Shown here: in pieces, positions 7,868-16,199 of the stretch
How positions within the stretch are numbered: position 1 is the first letter of the stretch
Layout: every line of letters starts with the position of its first letter
Assembly: GCF_018332695.1 (NCBI RefSeq)
Contig: NZ_BOQN01000112.1
Location: 1 to 60,861 of the forward strand
Direction: 5' to 3'
Source of the DNA: Paractinoplanes toevensis
GTDB lineage: Bacteria; Actinomycetota; Actinomycetes; Mycobacteriales; Micromonosporaceae
Length of the DNA: 60,861 bases
Program-made: the position numbers and the translations under genes
The notes under the pieces: generated by a model
Told to the model about the DNA's origin: nothing
The model's input: only the letters and a program-made list of their open reading frames with translations
The model's database searches: none

Positions 7868-9442
7868 GTGACCTCCTCCTGGGCGCCGCTGCGCCAACCC
7901 GTGTTCCGCGTGCTGTGGGTGGCGGTCCTGGCCGGGAACGTCGGCACCTGGATGCAGACGGTCGGCGCCCAGTGGCTGGTGGTGAAGGAGCCGCACCCGG
8001 CCACCTGGGTGAGCCTCGTGCAGACCGTGACCATGCTGCCGGTGCTGCTGCTCGCGCTGCCCTCGGGGGCGCTCGCCGACCGGTTCGACCGGCGCCGGCT
8101 GCTGCTGACCGTGCAGGTCGGGCTGTTCGCGGTCGCCGCGGTGCTGACCGTCCTGACCTGGCTCGACCTGATGCCGCCGGCGCTGCTGCTGGTCTTCACG
8201 TTCCTGCTCGGGGTCGGGCAGGCGCTGACCCTGCCGACCTGGCAGGCGGTGATCCCGGAGGTGGTGCCGCGGGACGAACTGCCGTCGGCGTCGGCCCTGG
8301 GCGCGGTCAACACCAACCTGGCCCGGTCGGCCGGGCCCGCCGTGGCCGGCCTGCTGGTGGCGCACATCGGGTCGGCCGCGGTGTTCGGGCTCAACGCGCT
8401 GTCGTTCGCCGTCTTCGCGGCGGCACTGGCCTGGTGGCGGCGGCCCGCCCAGGTGCCGGACTCGCATCCGGAGCACCTGGGGTCGGCGTTGCGGGCCGGC
8501 GGCCGGTACGTCCGCTACTCGCCGACCGTGCGGTTGCTGCTGCTGCGGGTGGCCCTGTTCGTGCTGCCGGGCAGCGTGGTGTGGGGTCTGCTGCCGCTGG
8601 TCGCGCACCAGGACCTCGCGATGGGGGCGAGCGGCTACGGCGTCCTGCTGGCCGCGCTCGGGGTGGGCGCGATCGCGGGGGCGCTGCTGATGCCCCGGAT
8701 CCGGCGGCACCTGAGCCCGAACCGGCTGATCGTCCTGGCCGGCGTCGTCTACGGCCTGGCCCTGGTGGTCGTCGCCCTGGTGCCGCATTTCCTGCCGGTG
8801 GCGGTCGCCCTGGTGGCGGCCGGCCTCGCCTGGATGACGCTGGTGTCGCGGATGAACGCCACCCTGCAGTTGTTCCTGCCCAACTGGGTGCGGGCCCGGG
8901 GGTTCGGGATCTACCAGGTGGTGTTCGCGGGTGGGCAGGCGGTGGGCGCGCTGATTTGGGGCCAGGTGACCACGGCTTTCGGCCTGGACGCGGCTTTCCT
9001 CGCGGCGGCCGCGCTGATGCTGGCCGGGACGGTCACCGTCCTCTGGTGGCCGGTCCACGAGGTGGACGGCACCGATCGGAGCCCGGCGGTCTACTGGGCC
9101 GAGCCGCATCTGATGCTCGAACCGCACCTGGACGAGGGGCCGGTGCTGGTCACCGCGGTCTACCGGGTGGACGACGCGAACGTGGACGCGTTCCGGGCGG
9201 CGATGCGGCAGCTGCGCGGGTCGCGGCAGCGGACCGGTGCGACCCGGTGGGGGCTGTTCCGGGACGGCGCGGACCCGGCGAAGTTCGTCGAGGTGTACCA
9301 GGTGCCGACGTGGGCCGAGCATCTGCGCCAGCACGAGGGCCGGTTGACCCAGCGGGACGAGGGGGTCGAGGAGCGGGCGGTGGCCCTGGCCCGCGGGCCG
9401 GCCGAGGTTACCCACCTGCTGCCCGCGGACTACCAGCATTAG
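7868..9442 (+). CDS. MFS exporter with C-terminal soluble domain
   Basis: 524 aa from GTG. Residues 1 to about 400 are a 12-helix major facilitator of the EntS/MFS_3 type with the conserved loop LADRFDRRRLL between helices 2 and 3. After the last helix about 100 residues form a soluble domain (VLVTAVYRVDDANVDAFRAAM onward) that resembles the dimeric alpha/beta-barrel, antibiotic-biosynthesis-monooxygenase-like fold. This fusion is seen in other actinobacterial exporters. The gene follows the HxlR gene by ten bases and is likely co-transcribed. Substrate unknown; efflux of a small toxic compound or siderophore is possible. Confidence 0.87.
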   Translation: MTSSWAPLRQPVFRVLWVAVLAGNVGTWMQTVGAQWLVVKEPHPATWVSLVQTVTMLPVLLLALPSGALADRFDRRRLLLTVQVGLFAVAAVLTVLTWLDLMPPALLLVFTFLLGVGQALTLPTWQAVIPEVVPRDELPSASALGAVNTNLARSAGPAVAGLLVAHIGSAAVFGLNALSFAVFAAALAWWRRPAQVPDSHPEHLGSALRAGGRYVRYSPTVRLLLLRVALFVLPGSVVWGLLPLVAHQDLAMGASGYGVLLAALGVGAIAGALLMPRIRRHLSPNRLIVLAGVVYGLALVVVALVPHFLPVAVALVAAGLAWMTLVSRMNATLQLFLPNWVRARGFGIYQVVFAGGQAVGALIWGQVTTAFGLDAAFLAAAALMLAGTVTVLWWPVHEVDGTDRSPAVYWAEPHLMLEPHLDEGPVLVTAVYRVDDANVDAFRAAMRQLRGSRQRTGATRWGLFRDGADPAKFVEVYQVPTWAEHLRQHEGRLTQRDEGVEERAVALARGPAEVTHLLPADYQH

Positions 9443-9470
9443 GCGGATGTTTCGTATTTGTTCCGTTTAA

Positions 9471-9506
9471 CCTCAGGGATGTTGGCTGCATTTCTGAGGG
9501 GGAACG
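9471..9506 (+). promoter_or_regulatory. Hairpin covering the cyanophycinase ribosome-binding site
   Basis: CCTCAG (9471-9476) and CTGAGG (9494-9499) are perfectly complementary with a 17-base loop. The right arm is part of the Shine-Dalgarno GAGGGGGA for GTG at 9507. Pairing would hide the ribosome-binding site. The AT-rich stretch before it (9451-9470) is the likely promoter of the cyanophycin pair. Confidence 0.4.
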
Positions 9507-10304
9507 GTGTCGAGTCACGGCCGGCTCCTGATCATCGGTGGCGCAGCCGGGCCCTCGCTGCTCGCCCGCTTCGTCCAGCTGGCCGGGGGCGGCCGGGCGA
9601 GGATCGTGGTGATCGCCACGGCCAGTTCGGCGCCCGCCGCCGCCGAGACCGCTCACCGGGAGGCGTTCACCGCCCTCGGCGCGGGCGAGGTCGTCCCGCT
9701 GCGGCTGACCACCCGGGCCGACGCCCACCGGGACCAGCCCGCGTTGCACCGCGCCACCGGTGTCTTCTTCACCGGCGGCGACCAGGAGCGGATCACCTCG
9801 GTCATCGGCGGAACGACCACCGACTCGCTGCTGCAGGCCCGGGTGGCCGCGGGCGACGTGATCCTGGCCGGCACCAGCGCCGGCGCGGCCGCCATGTCCG
9901 GCACGATGATCGCCGAGGGGGACGCGCCGGGCGTCAACCGGGCCGCCGTGCGCACCGGGCCCGGCCTCGAGTTCCTCCCCGGCGTGCTGATCGACCAGCA
10001 CTTCGCCGAACGCGGCCGGATCAACCGGCTGCTGAGCGCGGTCGCCCTCTACCCGCACGAGCTCGGCCTCGGCATCGACGAGGACACCGCCATCCTCACC
10101 GACGGCGACTGCTTCGAGGTGCTCGGCAGCGGCGCGGTCACCGTCGTCGACGCCGGCGGCGCCACCGACATCCGGGTTCCGGACCGGGGCCCGATCACCC
10201 TGGCCGGTGCGTGTATCCACGTGCTGCCCGCCGGGCACACCTTCCATCTCACGGGACGCCGGCCGGTCGTCGACGAACCCGCGGCCGAACGGGGAGTCGG
10301 ATGA
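9507..10304 (+). CDS. cphB: Cyanophycinase
   Basis: 265 aa from GTG with Shine-Dalgarno. A serine peptidase of family S51 that cuts cyanophycin (multi-Arg-poly-Asp) to beta-Asp-Arg dipeptides. The nucleophile elbow is AGTSAGAAA in the middle, preceded by FFTGGDQERI and followed by IDQHFAERGRINRLL, all family hallmarks. Length matches the family (about 265-280). No signal peptide, so it acts on intracellular granules. Its stop overlaps the start of the synthetase gene by four bases, giving a degradation-then-synthesis operon. No isoaspartyl dipeptidase is evident nearby. Confidence 0.93.
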   Translation: MSSHGRLLIIGGAAGPSLLARFVQLAGGGRARIVVIATASSAPAAAETAHREAFTALGAGEVVPLRLTTRADAHRDQPALHRATGVFFTGGDQERITSVIGGTTTDSLLQARVAAGDVILAGTSAGAAAMSGTMIAEGDAPGVNRAAVRTGPGLEFLPGVLIDQHFAERGRINRLLSAVALYPHELGLGIDEDTAILTDGDCFEVLGSGAVTVVDAGGATDIRVPDRGPITLAGACIHVLPAGHTFHLTGRRPVVDEPAAERGVG

Positions 10305-13087
10305 AGATCGAAAGCCTGCGCCGCCTGCGCGGACCCAACGTGTACCTGTCCCGGCCGGCGGTCGTCGCCCGGTTGCGGCTCGGCGACCTGACCGGCCGGG
10401 AGACGTCCGACATCACCGGTTTCCCGGAACGGCTGCTGCGTGCGCTGCCCGGACTGGCCGAACACCACTGCGCGGCCGGTGCGCCCGGCGGGTTCGTCAG
10501 CCGGCTGCGCGGCGGCACCTACTTCGGCCACGTCACCGAGCACGTCTGCCTGGAACTGTCCCAGCTGATCGGGCGGGACGTGAGTTTCGGCCGGACGGTG
10601 TCGACCGAGGAACCGGACGTCTATCAATTGATTCTGGAATGCCCGATCGATGAGCCGGTCACCTCGACCGTGCCCGGCGATCTGCTCGCGACGGCCGTCG
10701 ATCTCGTCACCGAGATCGCCGAAGGGCGCTCCTTCTCCAGCGTGGCGCTGGCCACCGCCGCCGCCGGAGTGCCGGAGATGCAGCATGGATCGGCGGCCGC
10801 CCTCGCTTCGATCGCCTCTCTCGCCGAACGCGAGGCCACCGGGCCCAGCACCCGGGCGATCATCGCGGCCGCCCGCCGCCGGGGCATCCCGGTCGAGCGC
10901 TGCGGCGACCTCAGCCTGGTGCGGCTCGGCTGGGGCACCCGGCGCCGGCTCGCCTGGGCCGCGATGAGCGACCGCACCAGCGGCGTCGGCATCGACATCG
11001 CCGGCGACAAGGAGATCACCCGGCGGCTGCTGAGCGAGGCCGGCGTGCCGATCCCGGCCGGCGGGGTGGCGCGCACCGCCGCTCAGGCGGCCCGGCTCTT
11101 CGCCGACCTCGGTGCGCCGGTCGTGGTCAAACCCCGGCAGGGCCGGCAGGGCGACCGGGTCACCCTCAGCGTCACGACCGGGGCGGAGACGGCGTACGCG
11201 TTCAGCGCGGCCGGCGAGGACGTGGTCATCGAACGGCAGCTGACCGGCCGTGACTACCGGGTGCTGGTGGTGGCCGGTGAAGTGGTGGCGGCCGCCGAGC
11301 GGATCGCCGCGCACGTCGTCGGCGACGGCCGCAGCACGGTGGCCGAGCTGGTCGACCGCACCAACACCGACCCGCGGCGCGGCGCCGGCCACTCCCGGGT
11401 GCTGACCCGGATCACCGTGGACGACGCGGCCCTGCGGGTGCTGGAGCACCAGGGGCTCACCCTGTCGTTCGTGCCGGCCACCGGGCGGCAGGTGTGGCTG
11501 CGCGAGACCACCAACCTGTCCACCGGCGGCACCAGCCACGACGTCACCGACCGGGTGCACCCCGACGTGATCCGGCTCTGCTTGCGGGTGGCCGCGCTGG
11601 TCGGCCTGGACATCTGCGGGATCGACCTGCGGTTGCCGGACATCGCCGAGCCGCTGCCGCCGGTGCGCGACGGCGACGAGGTGACCGGCGGGGTGATCGA
11701 GGTGAACGCGGTGCCCGGTCTGCGGATGCACCTGGCCCCGGTGCGCGGCCGCGCGCACGACGTGGGCGACGCGATCGTGCGGGCGATGTTCCCGGCCGGC
11801 TCCGACGGCCGCATCCCGACCGCTGCGGTGACCGGCACGAACGGCAAGACCACGGTGGCCCGGCTGACCGCGCACCTGCTCGCCGACACCGGCAAGCGGA
11901 TCGGGCTCACCACCACCGACGGGGTCAGCATCGACGGCCGGGAGATCTTCCGGGCCGACGCGACCGGGCCGCTGTCGGCGCAGATGGTCCTCGGCGACCC
12001 GGGTGTGCAGGCCGCGGTGCTGGAGACCGCGCGGGGCGGGCTGCTCAAGCGCGGCCTCGGGTACGACTGGTCGGACGTCGGCGTGATCACCAACATCACG
12101 GCCGATCACCTCGGGCAGGACGGGCTGGCCACGATCGAGGACCTGGCGCACGTGAAGGCCCTGGTGGCCGAGAGGGTGCGGGACGGCGGGACGCTCGTGC
12201 TCAACGTGGACGACCCGTGGGTGCGGTCGCTGGTCGACCGGCCGCGGGTGCGCGCCGACCGCAAGCGGGTCGTCTGGTTCGGTCTCGACCCGCGGCACCC
12301 GGTGGTGGTCGAGCATCTCGCCAAGGGCGGCACCGCCTATCTCCTGCACGACGGCTGGCTGATGCAGGCGACCGGGGCCCGCCGGACACCCCTGCTGCGG
12401 CTGGCCGACCTGCCCGGGGCGTACGGGGGAGCGGCCCTGCACGCCGCGGCCAACGCCCTGGCCGCCGCCGCGGCCGCCCGGGCACTGGGGGCCGGTCAGG
12501 AGTCGGTGGCTCGCCGGCTCGCCGATTTCGATCCGCCGGTCGCCAACCCGGGCCGGGCCACCCTGATGCGGGTCGGCGACGTGTCGGTGTTCGTCGACTA
12601 CGCGCACAACCCGGCCGCCCTGGCCGCCACGCTGCGGACCCTGCACCGGCTGTGGGGAGCCGAGCGGTGCGTGGCCGCGGTGACGCTGCCCGGTGACCGG
12701 CGCGACGACCTGCTGGCGGCCTGCGCGCAGGTCGTGGCCGACGGCGTGGGCCGGGCCGTGCTCTACGACGACGAGGACCCGCGCGGGCGGGAGCCGGGGG
12801 AGGTGTCCGCCCTCGTCGAGCGGGAGATGCGCGCCCGGCGGCCGAAGCTGATGTCGATGCGCGAGGACGGTTACGCCGAGGCGATCAGCACGGCCATCCG
12901 GCTGGCCCGCCCGGGCGAGGTCGTGCTGGTTCTCTACGAGGAGCTGGCGCCGGTCCTGGCGTTGCTGGCGGAGTTGGGCGCGGTGCGCGGCGGGGACATG
13001 CCGGTGCCGGCCGGGCTGCCGGCGCGGGCTCCGGGCGCGATGCCCTCACCGGCGCGTGACCTGGTCAAGGGCGTGCTCCTGGGCTGA
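10301..13087 (+). CDS. cphA: Cyanophycin synthetase
   Basis: 928 aa, near the usual ~870-900. ATG at 10301 overlaps the cphB stop as ATGA and has GGGGAG before it. Three domains: an N-terminal domain (1 to ~160) starting MKIESLRRLRGPNVYLSRP and containing GHVTEHVCLELSQL; an ATP-grasp domain (~165-480) that adds Asp to the backbone; and a Mur-ligase-like domain (~490-928) with P-loop GTNGKTT (about residues 512-518) and the VDYAHNPAALAATL region, which adds Arg to side chains. It makes the nitrogen reserve polymer cyanophycin in the cytosol. The histidine/glutamate-rich stretch of the N domain corresponds to the region in which primer-making hydrolase activity has been described for some CphA1 enzymes. 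Confidence 0.95.
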   Translation: MKIESLRRLRGPNVYLSRPAVVARLRLGDLTGRETSDITGFPERLLRALPGLAEHHCAAGAPGGFVSRLRGGTYFGHVTEHVCLELSQLIGRDVSFGRTVSTEEPDVYQLILECPIDEPVTSTVPGDLLATAVDLVTEIAEGRSFSSVALATAAAGVPEMQHGSAAALASIASLAEREATGPSTRAIIAAARRRGIPVERCGDLSLVRLGWGTRRRLAWAAMSDRTSGVGIDIAGDKEITRRLLSEAGVPIPAGGVARTAAQAARLFADLGAPVVVKPRQGRQGDRVTLSVTTGAETAYAFSAAGEDVVIERQLTGRDYRVLVVAGEVVAAAERIAAHVVGDGRSTVAELVDRTNTDPRRGAGHSRVLTRITVDDAALRVLEHQGLTLSFVPATGRQVWLRETTNLSTGGTSHDVTDRVHPDVIRLCLRVAALVGLDICGIDLRLPDIAEPLPPVRDGDEVTGGVIEVNAVPGLRMHLAPVRGRAHDVGDAIVRAMFPAGSDGRIPTAAVTGTNGKTTVARLTAHLLADTGKRIGLTTTDGVSIDGREIFRADATGPLSAQMVLGDPGVQAAVLETARGGLLKRGLGYDWSDVGVITNITADHLGQDGLATIEDLAHVKALVAERVRDGGTLVLNVDDPWVRSLVDRPRVRADRKRVVWFGLDPRHPVVVEHLAKGGTAYLLHDGWLMQATGARRTPLLRLADLPGAYGGAALHAAANALAAAAAARALGAGQESVARRLADFDPPVANPGRATLMRVGDVSVFVDYAHNPAALAATLRTLHRLWGAERCVAAVTLPGDRRDDLLAACAQVVADGVGRAVLYDDEDPRGREPGEVSALVEREMRARRPKLMSMREDGYAEAISTAIRLARPGEVVLVLYEELAPVLALLAELGAVRGGDMPVPAGLPARAPGAMPSPARDLVKGVLLG

Positions 13088-13593
13088 CACGCGGGCCGGT
13101 AAAATTTGGCACGCGGAACTGGCTGAAAAGCCGAGGGGGTCACCCGTTCAGATGGGGTTGCACTGCTAGATCCTTCAACATTTGTCATAAGGCCACTATT
13201 TAAAGATCATCGCTGCGTGACGGACTTCGTCTCGATCAGTGACCGGATGACGACAGTTGGTAGATCTCTCCCGAGTAGACGTTCAGAACGTTGAACTAGC
13301 GAAGCTTCCGATTTTCCCTAGTAAAGCGGGATTTAGTCGCGAAAAGAGTCTCCCGGTCAGTCCAAGATCCGACTTTCGGTCCGGTCGGCCTGGCCTCCAC
13401 GGGTGGCTTATGGCGGGAAACGGACGGTAACGAGTCGCAGGTAGATGCTGGTCTCGACCGCTCGTGGTAGACGGCCTACTTGGGCTAACATCTCGCCGTC
13501 GATGGGGAACGCCCGGTAATCGGGTTCTACCCGGCGTCGAGGAGCATGGCGGTGCGTCTCGGCGTTTTCTTCGGAGCGCGCATGTGGGGGCAC
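13088..13593 (+). other. AT-richer intergenic region before the kinase
   Basis: About 500 bases without a gene that I can support, visibly less G/C-rich than the surroundings, for example around AACATTTGTCATAAGG and ACTATTTAAAGATC. GTTCA (13281-13285) and TGAAC (13292-13296) form an inverted repeat with a 6-base centre. CGGGTTCTACCCGG near 13521-13534 can fold to a small hairpin. It should contain the kinase promoter; an unannotated small RNA is possible. Confidence 0.5.
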
Positions 13594-15600
13594 ATGAGCA
13601 CGACGGACCTGCCCGGAGCGAGCCTGCTGGCCGATAGATATCGGTTGGTGGAGCGGCTCGGTGCCGGCGGGATGTCAGTGGTGTGGCGAGGATTTGATGA
13701 AGTCCTCGGACGCCAGGTCGCGGTGAAGGTTCTGCCGCCGTCGACCAGCGCGGACCCGGCCTTCCGGCGTCGGCTGAGGGCTGAGGCCCAGGCGGCCGCA
13801 CGTCTGAGCCATCCGCACATCACCAACGTCTACGACTACGGCGAGGCGGTCACCGTCGACGGTGAGCCGGTTCCCTATGTCGTGATGGAGCTCATCGACG
13901 GTGAGTCGCTCGCCGCCGTTCTCGCCCGGGCTCGCCGGCTGCCATGGCAGCACGCGGTCCGGATCACCGCTGAGGTGGCCGCCGCGCTGGCCGCCGCGCA
14001 CTCGCGCGGCATCGTGCACCGCGACGTCACCCCGGCCAACGTCATGCTTACCCCGACCGGGGCCAAGGTTGTCGATTTCGGCATCTCGGCGCTGATCGGG
14101 GAGAACGACATAGACCCTGATGGCAGCCTGCTCGGCACGCCGGCCTACCTCGCGCCCGAGCGGCTCGAGGGTGGCCAGGTCAGCCCGGCCACCGACGTCT
14201 ACGCGGTGGGTCTGCTGATCTACCGCACGCTGATCGGCCAGCTGCCGTGGGACGTCGGCACCACCACCGCGCTGCTGCGCGCCCACCAGTATGTCGAGCC
14301 CGACCCGCTGCCGGCGGTCGAGGGGCTGCCGCACGCGGTCTCCGCGCTGGTCGGCCGCTGCCTGGAGAAACGTCCGCAGGACCGGCCGTCGAGCGCCGAG
14401 CTGGCGCACGTGCTGGCCGGCATCGCGGCGGGTGCGCCGTCGGTGGCCCGCGGCTACGTGCCGGACTGGGCCGAAAGCGGCGAGGACACCACGATCCTGC
14501 CGAGCCAGCGGTCCTATCCTGACGTGATCCGCGCCGACCAGCCGCCGGCCCGGCCGCACGCCGAGGAGGCCGAGCCGCCGGTCCGTAACAGCCGCTTCGC
14601 GGCGCTGCGCTCCGGCCCGGTCATGGCGGCCGCGGCCGCCGGTGGCCCGGCCCTGCGGCCGGCGTTCGACGGCAACCAGCCGCCCGAGCCGCCGTCCCCG
14701 GGCAACGGGCCCAAGGAGCGCAACCGGGGCCCGCAGAACCCGACCCGCCGGATCATGATCGCGGCCGGTGCGGTTCTGCTGCTCGGCACCGGCACCTACG
14801 GCTGGAGCCTGGCCAGCAACACGGCACCCGAAGGCGGCAAGGGTGCGCCGCAGCCGAGCGTCGTGGCGGCCAGCGGCAAGTGTGTGGTCAGCTATGCGAT
14901 CTGGAGCGACTCGAAGGGCAAGTTCAGCGCCCAGGTGACCGTGGCCAACCGCGACGCGTCCCCGATCAGCGCCTGGAAGCTGTGGTTCATCATGCCCGGC
15001 GATCAGGTCGTGTCGGGCAACGGCAAGGTGCCCCTGGTCCAGACCGGGAACCAGGTGACGGTGGCCTCCAGCGCGCCGCTGGCCGGGCGGAAGGCCGTGA
15101 CCCTGCCGATCTCCGGCCGGTACACGCTCAACAACGCCACGCCGCTCGCGTTCAACCTCAACGACCGCAGCTGCGAGACGTTCGTGTCGGAGGGACCGGG
15201 CGAGCCGACCAAGCTGGTGCAGAACCTGTCCGACGGCAAGACGGTGCTGGTTCCGACCCCGACGGGCGCCACGCCCATCCCGGGGGTCACGATCGGGCCC
15301 GGTGGCACCATAACCATCAACCCGACCACCGGCGCGACCACCGGGGCAACCCCCACCACGCCGGGCACCACGACGACCACGCCGGGCACCGAGACCACCA
15401 CGCCCGGCACCACGGTCACGACGACCGCCACGACCAAGGCGCCGGCGCCGAACCCCGAGGAAACCACGACCAAGCCGAAGGACGACGAGCCTTCGACGGA
15501 GCCGACCACGACGATGCCGACGACCACGACGTCGCCGACGACGGCTCCGCAGGAAGAGGCGTGCAACCCGGAAACGGACCTGGACTGCCCGACGACCTGA
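13594..15600 (+). CDS. Membrane Ser/Thr protein kinase with extracellular CBM2-like domain
   Basis: 668 aa from ATG at 13594, chosen for GGGGG before it and because the kinase fold then begins at once; ATG at 13546 or 13582 would add 16 or 4 residues. Kinase domain ~12-280: GAGGMSVV glycine loop, catalytic Lys45 in VAVKVL, HRD 142-144, DFG 161-163, GTPAYLAPE. The catalytic loop reads HRDVTPAN, with Thr where most kinases have Lys. A Pro-rich linker (300-385) and one membrane helix (~386-404) follow. Outside, residues ~430-527 match a cellulose-binding (CBM2-like) sandwich bounded by Cys430 and Cys527 (KCVVSYAIW, ISAWKLWFIMPGDQV, FNLNDRSC). A Thr/Pro-rich tail ends in EEACNPETDLDCPTT. Ligand unknown; cell-wall or polysaccharide sensing is inferred. 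Confidence 0.9.
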   Translation: MSTTDLPGASLLADRYRLVERLGAGGMSVVWRGFDEVLGRQVAVKVLPPSTSADPAFRRRLRAEAQAAARLSHPHITNVYDYGEAVTVDGEPVPYVVMELIDGESLAAVLARARRLPWQHAVRITAEVAAALAAAHSRGIVHRDVTPANVMLTPTGAKVVDFGISALIGENDIDPDGSLLGTPAYLAPERLEGGQVSPATDVYAVGLLIYRTLIGQLPWDVGTTTALLRAHQYVEPDPLPAVEGLPHAVSALVGRCLEKRPQDRPSSAELAHVLAGIAAGAPSVARGYVPDWAESGEDTTILPSQRSYPDVIRADQPPARPHAEEAEPPVRNSRFAALRSGPVMAAAAAGGPALRPAFDGNQPPEPPSPGNGPKERNRGPQNPTRRIMIAAGAVLLLGTGTYGWSLASNTAPEGGKGAPQPSVVAASGKCVVSYAIWSDSKGKFSAQVTVANRDASPISAWKLWFIMPGDQVVSGNGKVPLVQTGNQVTVASSAPLAGRKAVTLPISGRYTLNNATPLAFNLNDRSCETFVSEGPGEPTKLVQNLSDGKTVLVPTPTGATPIPGVTIGPGGTITINPTTGATTGATPTTPGTTTTTPGTETTTPGTTVTTTATTKAPAPNPEETTTKPKDDEPSTEPTTTMPTTTTSPTTAPQEEACNPETDLDCPTT

Positions 15601-15612
15601 CCTTTGCGTTTC

Positions 15613-15657
15613 CGATCGGCCGTCCGGGGAAAAAACCATCCGCCGGGCGGCCGATCG
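15613..15657 (+). terminator. Strong 15-bp hairpin after the kinase
   Basis: CGATCGGCCGTCCGG (15613-15627) pairs with CCGGGCGGCCGATCG (15643-15657) with one G-U pair. The 15-base loop contains six A. It begins 13 bases after the kinase stop. There is no T-run, as is usual for actinobacterial hairpin terminators. Confidence 0.75.
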
Positions 15658-15693
15658 CCGCGTTAGGGTGGAAGCGATGTGAGCAGGCACTTT

Positions 15694-15793
15694 CTGGAGC
15701 GATCCGCCGTGATCCGCGTGCCTGGCGACCGATGCGACACCGACCGGCGTGGCAGCCACCTGCTGCCGCCCGCACGGGACAGAATCGCTCCAG
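15694..15793 (+). ncRNA. Candidate structured RNA in the leader of the 82-aa protein gene
   Basis: CTGGAGCGAT (15694-15703) is exactly complementary to ATCGCTCCAG (15784-15793), 80 bases apart. Inside, CCGTG (15707-15711) can pair with CACGG (15773-15777), and GGCAGC (15751-15756) with GCTGCC (15762-15767) over a 5-base loop. This gives a closed, rod-like or branched fold of 100 bases ending 36 bases before the ATG of the next gene. I do not recognise a known riboswitch or small RNA class. It could be a leader element or a free RNA. Confidence 0.45.
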
Positions 15794-15829
15794 CGGGCCA
15801 ATAAGGGTCGTACATCGGGGAGTTTCGAC

Positions 15830-16078
15830 ATGATCAGCATCGTGAAGGATCTGGCGGCTGAGGCGCTGTTCGTCTCCAGCATCCAGCCGTCTGAATGCCC
15901 GAGCCGTAAAACGGTGGAGCAGGCGGTGACGGCAATGCTTCTGCTGCACGGGAGTGACGGGTGTGCCGCCGAGGTGGCCACCGAGTTCGGCGACCACCCG
16001 GAGGTCGCGGTTCGCCGCATGCACTGGGTGAACGAGGAGCTCACGGGCGTGGTCGCGCCCACCCCCGTGCTTACCTGA
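15830..16078 (+). CDS. Small conserved-looking cytosolic protein, 82 aa
   Basis: ATG at 15830 with GGGGAG (15817-15822) at the right distance. The protein starts MISIVKDLAAEALFVSSIQP and contains HGSDGCAAEVATEFGDHPE and RRMHWVNEELTG. No membrane segment and no signal peptide. Predicted mostly helical by its pattern; two Cys and two or three His. I do not recognise a characterised family. It lies between a structured leader and the sigma factor gene on the same strand, 121 bases before the latter, so a role linked to that sigma factor is possible but unproven. Confidence 0.75.
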   Translation: MISIVKDLAAEALFVSSIQPSECPSRKTVEQAVTAMLLLHGSDGCAAEVATEFGDHPEVAVRRMHWVNEELTGVVAPTPVLT

Positions 16079-16160
16079 GCTTTTCTCGCAAAAAGCACCA
16101 TAAAAGCAACCGAGTTCGGCCGCCGCTGCACCTTTCGGCGACCAAGGTCTTCCTCGTCAG

Positions 16161-16177
16161 CCGGTTTCATCAACCGG
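16161..16177 (+). promoter_or_regulatory. Inverted repeat before the sigma factor gene
   Basis: CCGGTT (16161-16166), TCATC, AACCGG (16172-16177): perfect arms ending 11 bases before the Shine-Dalgarno GAGGAGGA. It may be an operator or an RNA hairpin. Nearby, GCTTTT (16079-16084) and AAAAGC (16091-16096) form a weak hairpin right after the small gene. Confidence 0.4.
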
Positions 16178-16199
16178 TCGTATGCGCGAGGAGGACTAC

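Noticed and set aside
10049..12646. Long minus-strand frame opposite cphA
   Set aside because: Low-complexity Arg/Gly/His sequence with no motif; the plus-strand frame has complete cyanophycin synthetase domains.
15361..15560. Thr-rich repeats in the kinase tail as a possible DNA repeat element
   Set aside because: They are in-frame codon repeats (Thr/Pro linker outside the cell) and not a separate element.
13675..16173. Very long open frame on the minus strand across the kinase gene
   Set aside because: It mirrors the third-codon-position G/C of the plus-strand kinase, is rich in Arg/Gly/Ala without any domain, and crosses the terminator and the next gene.
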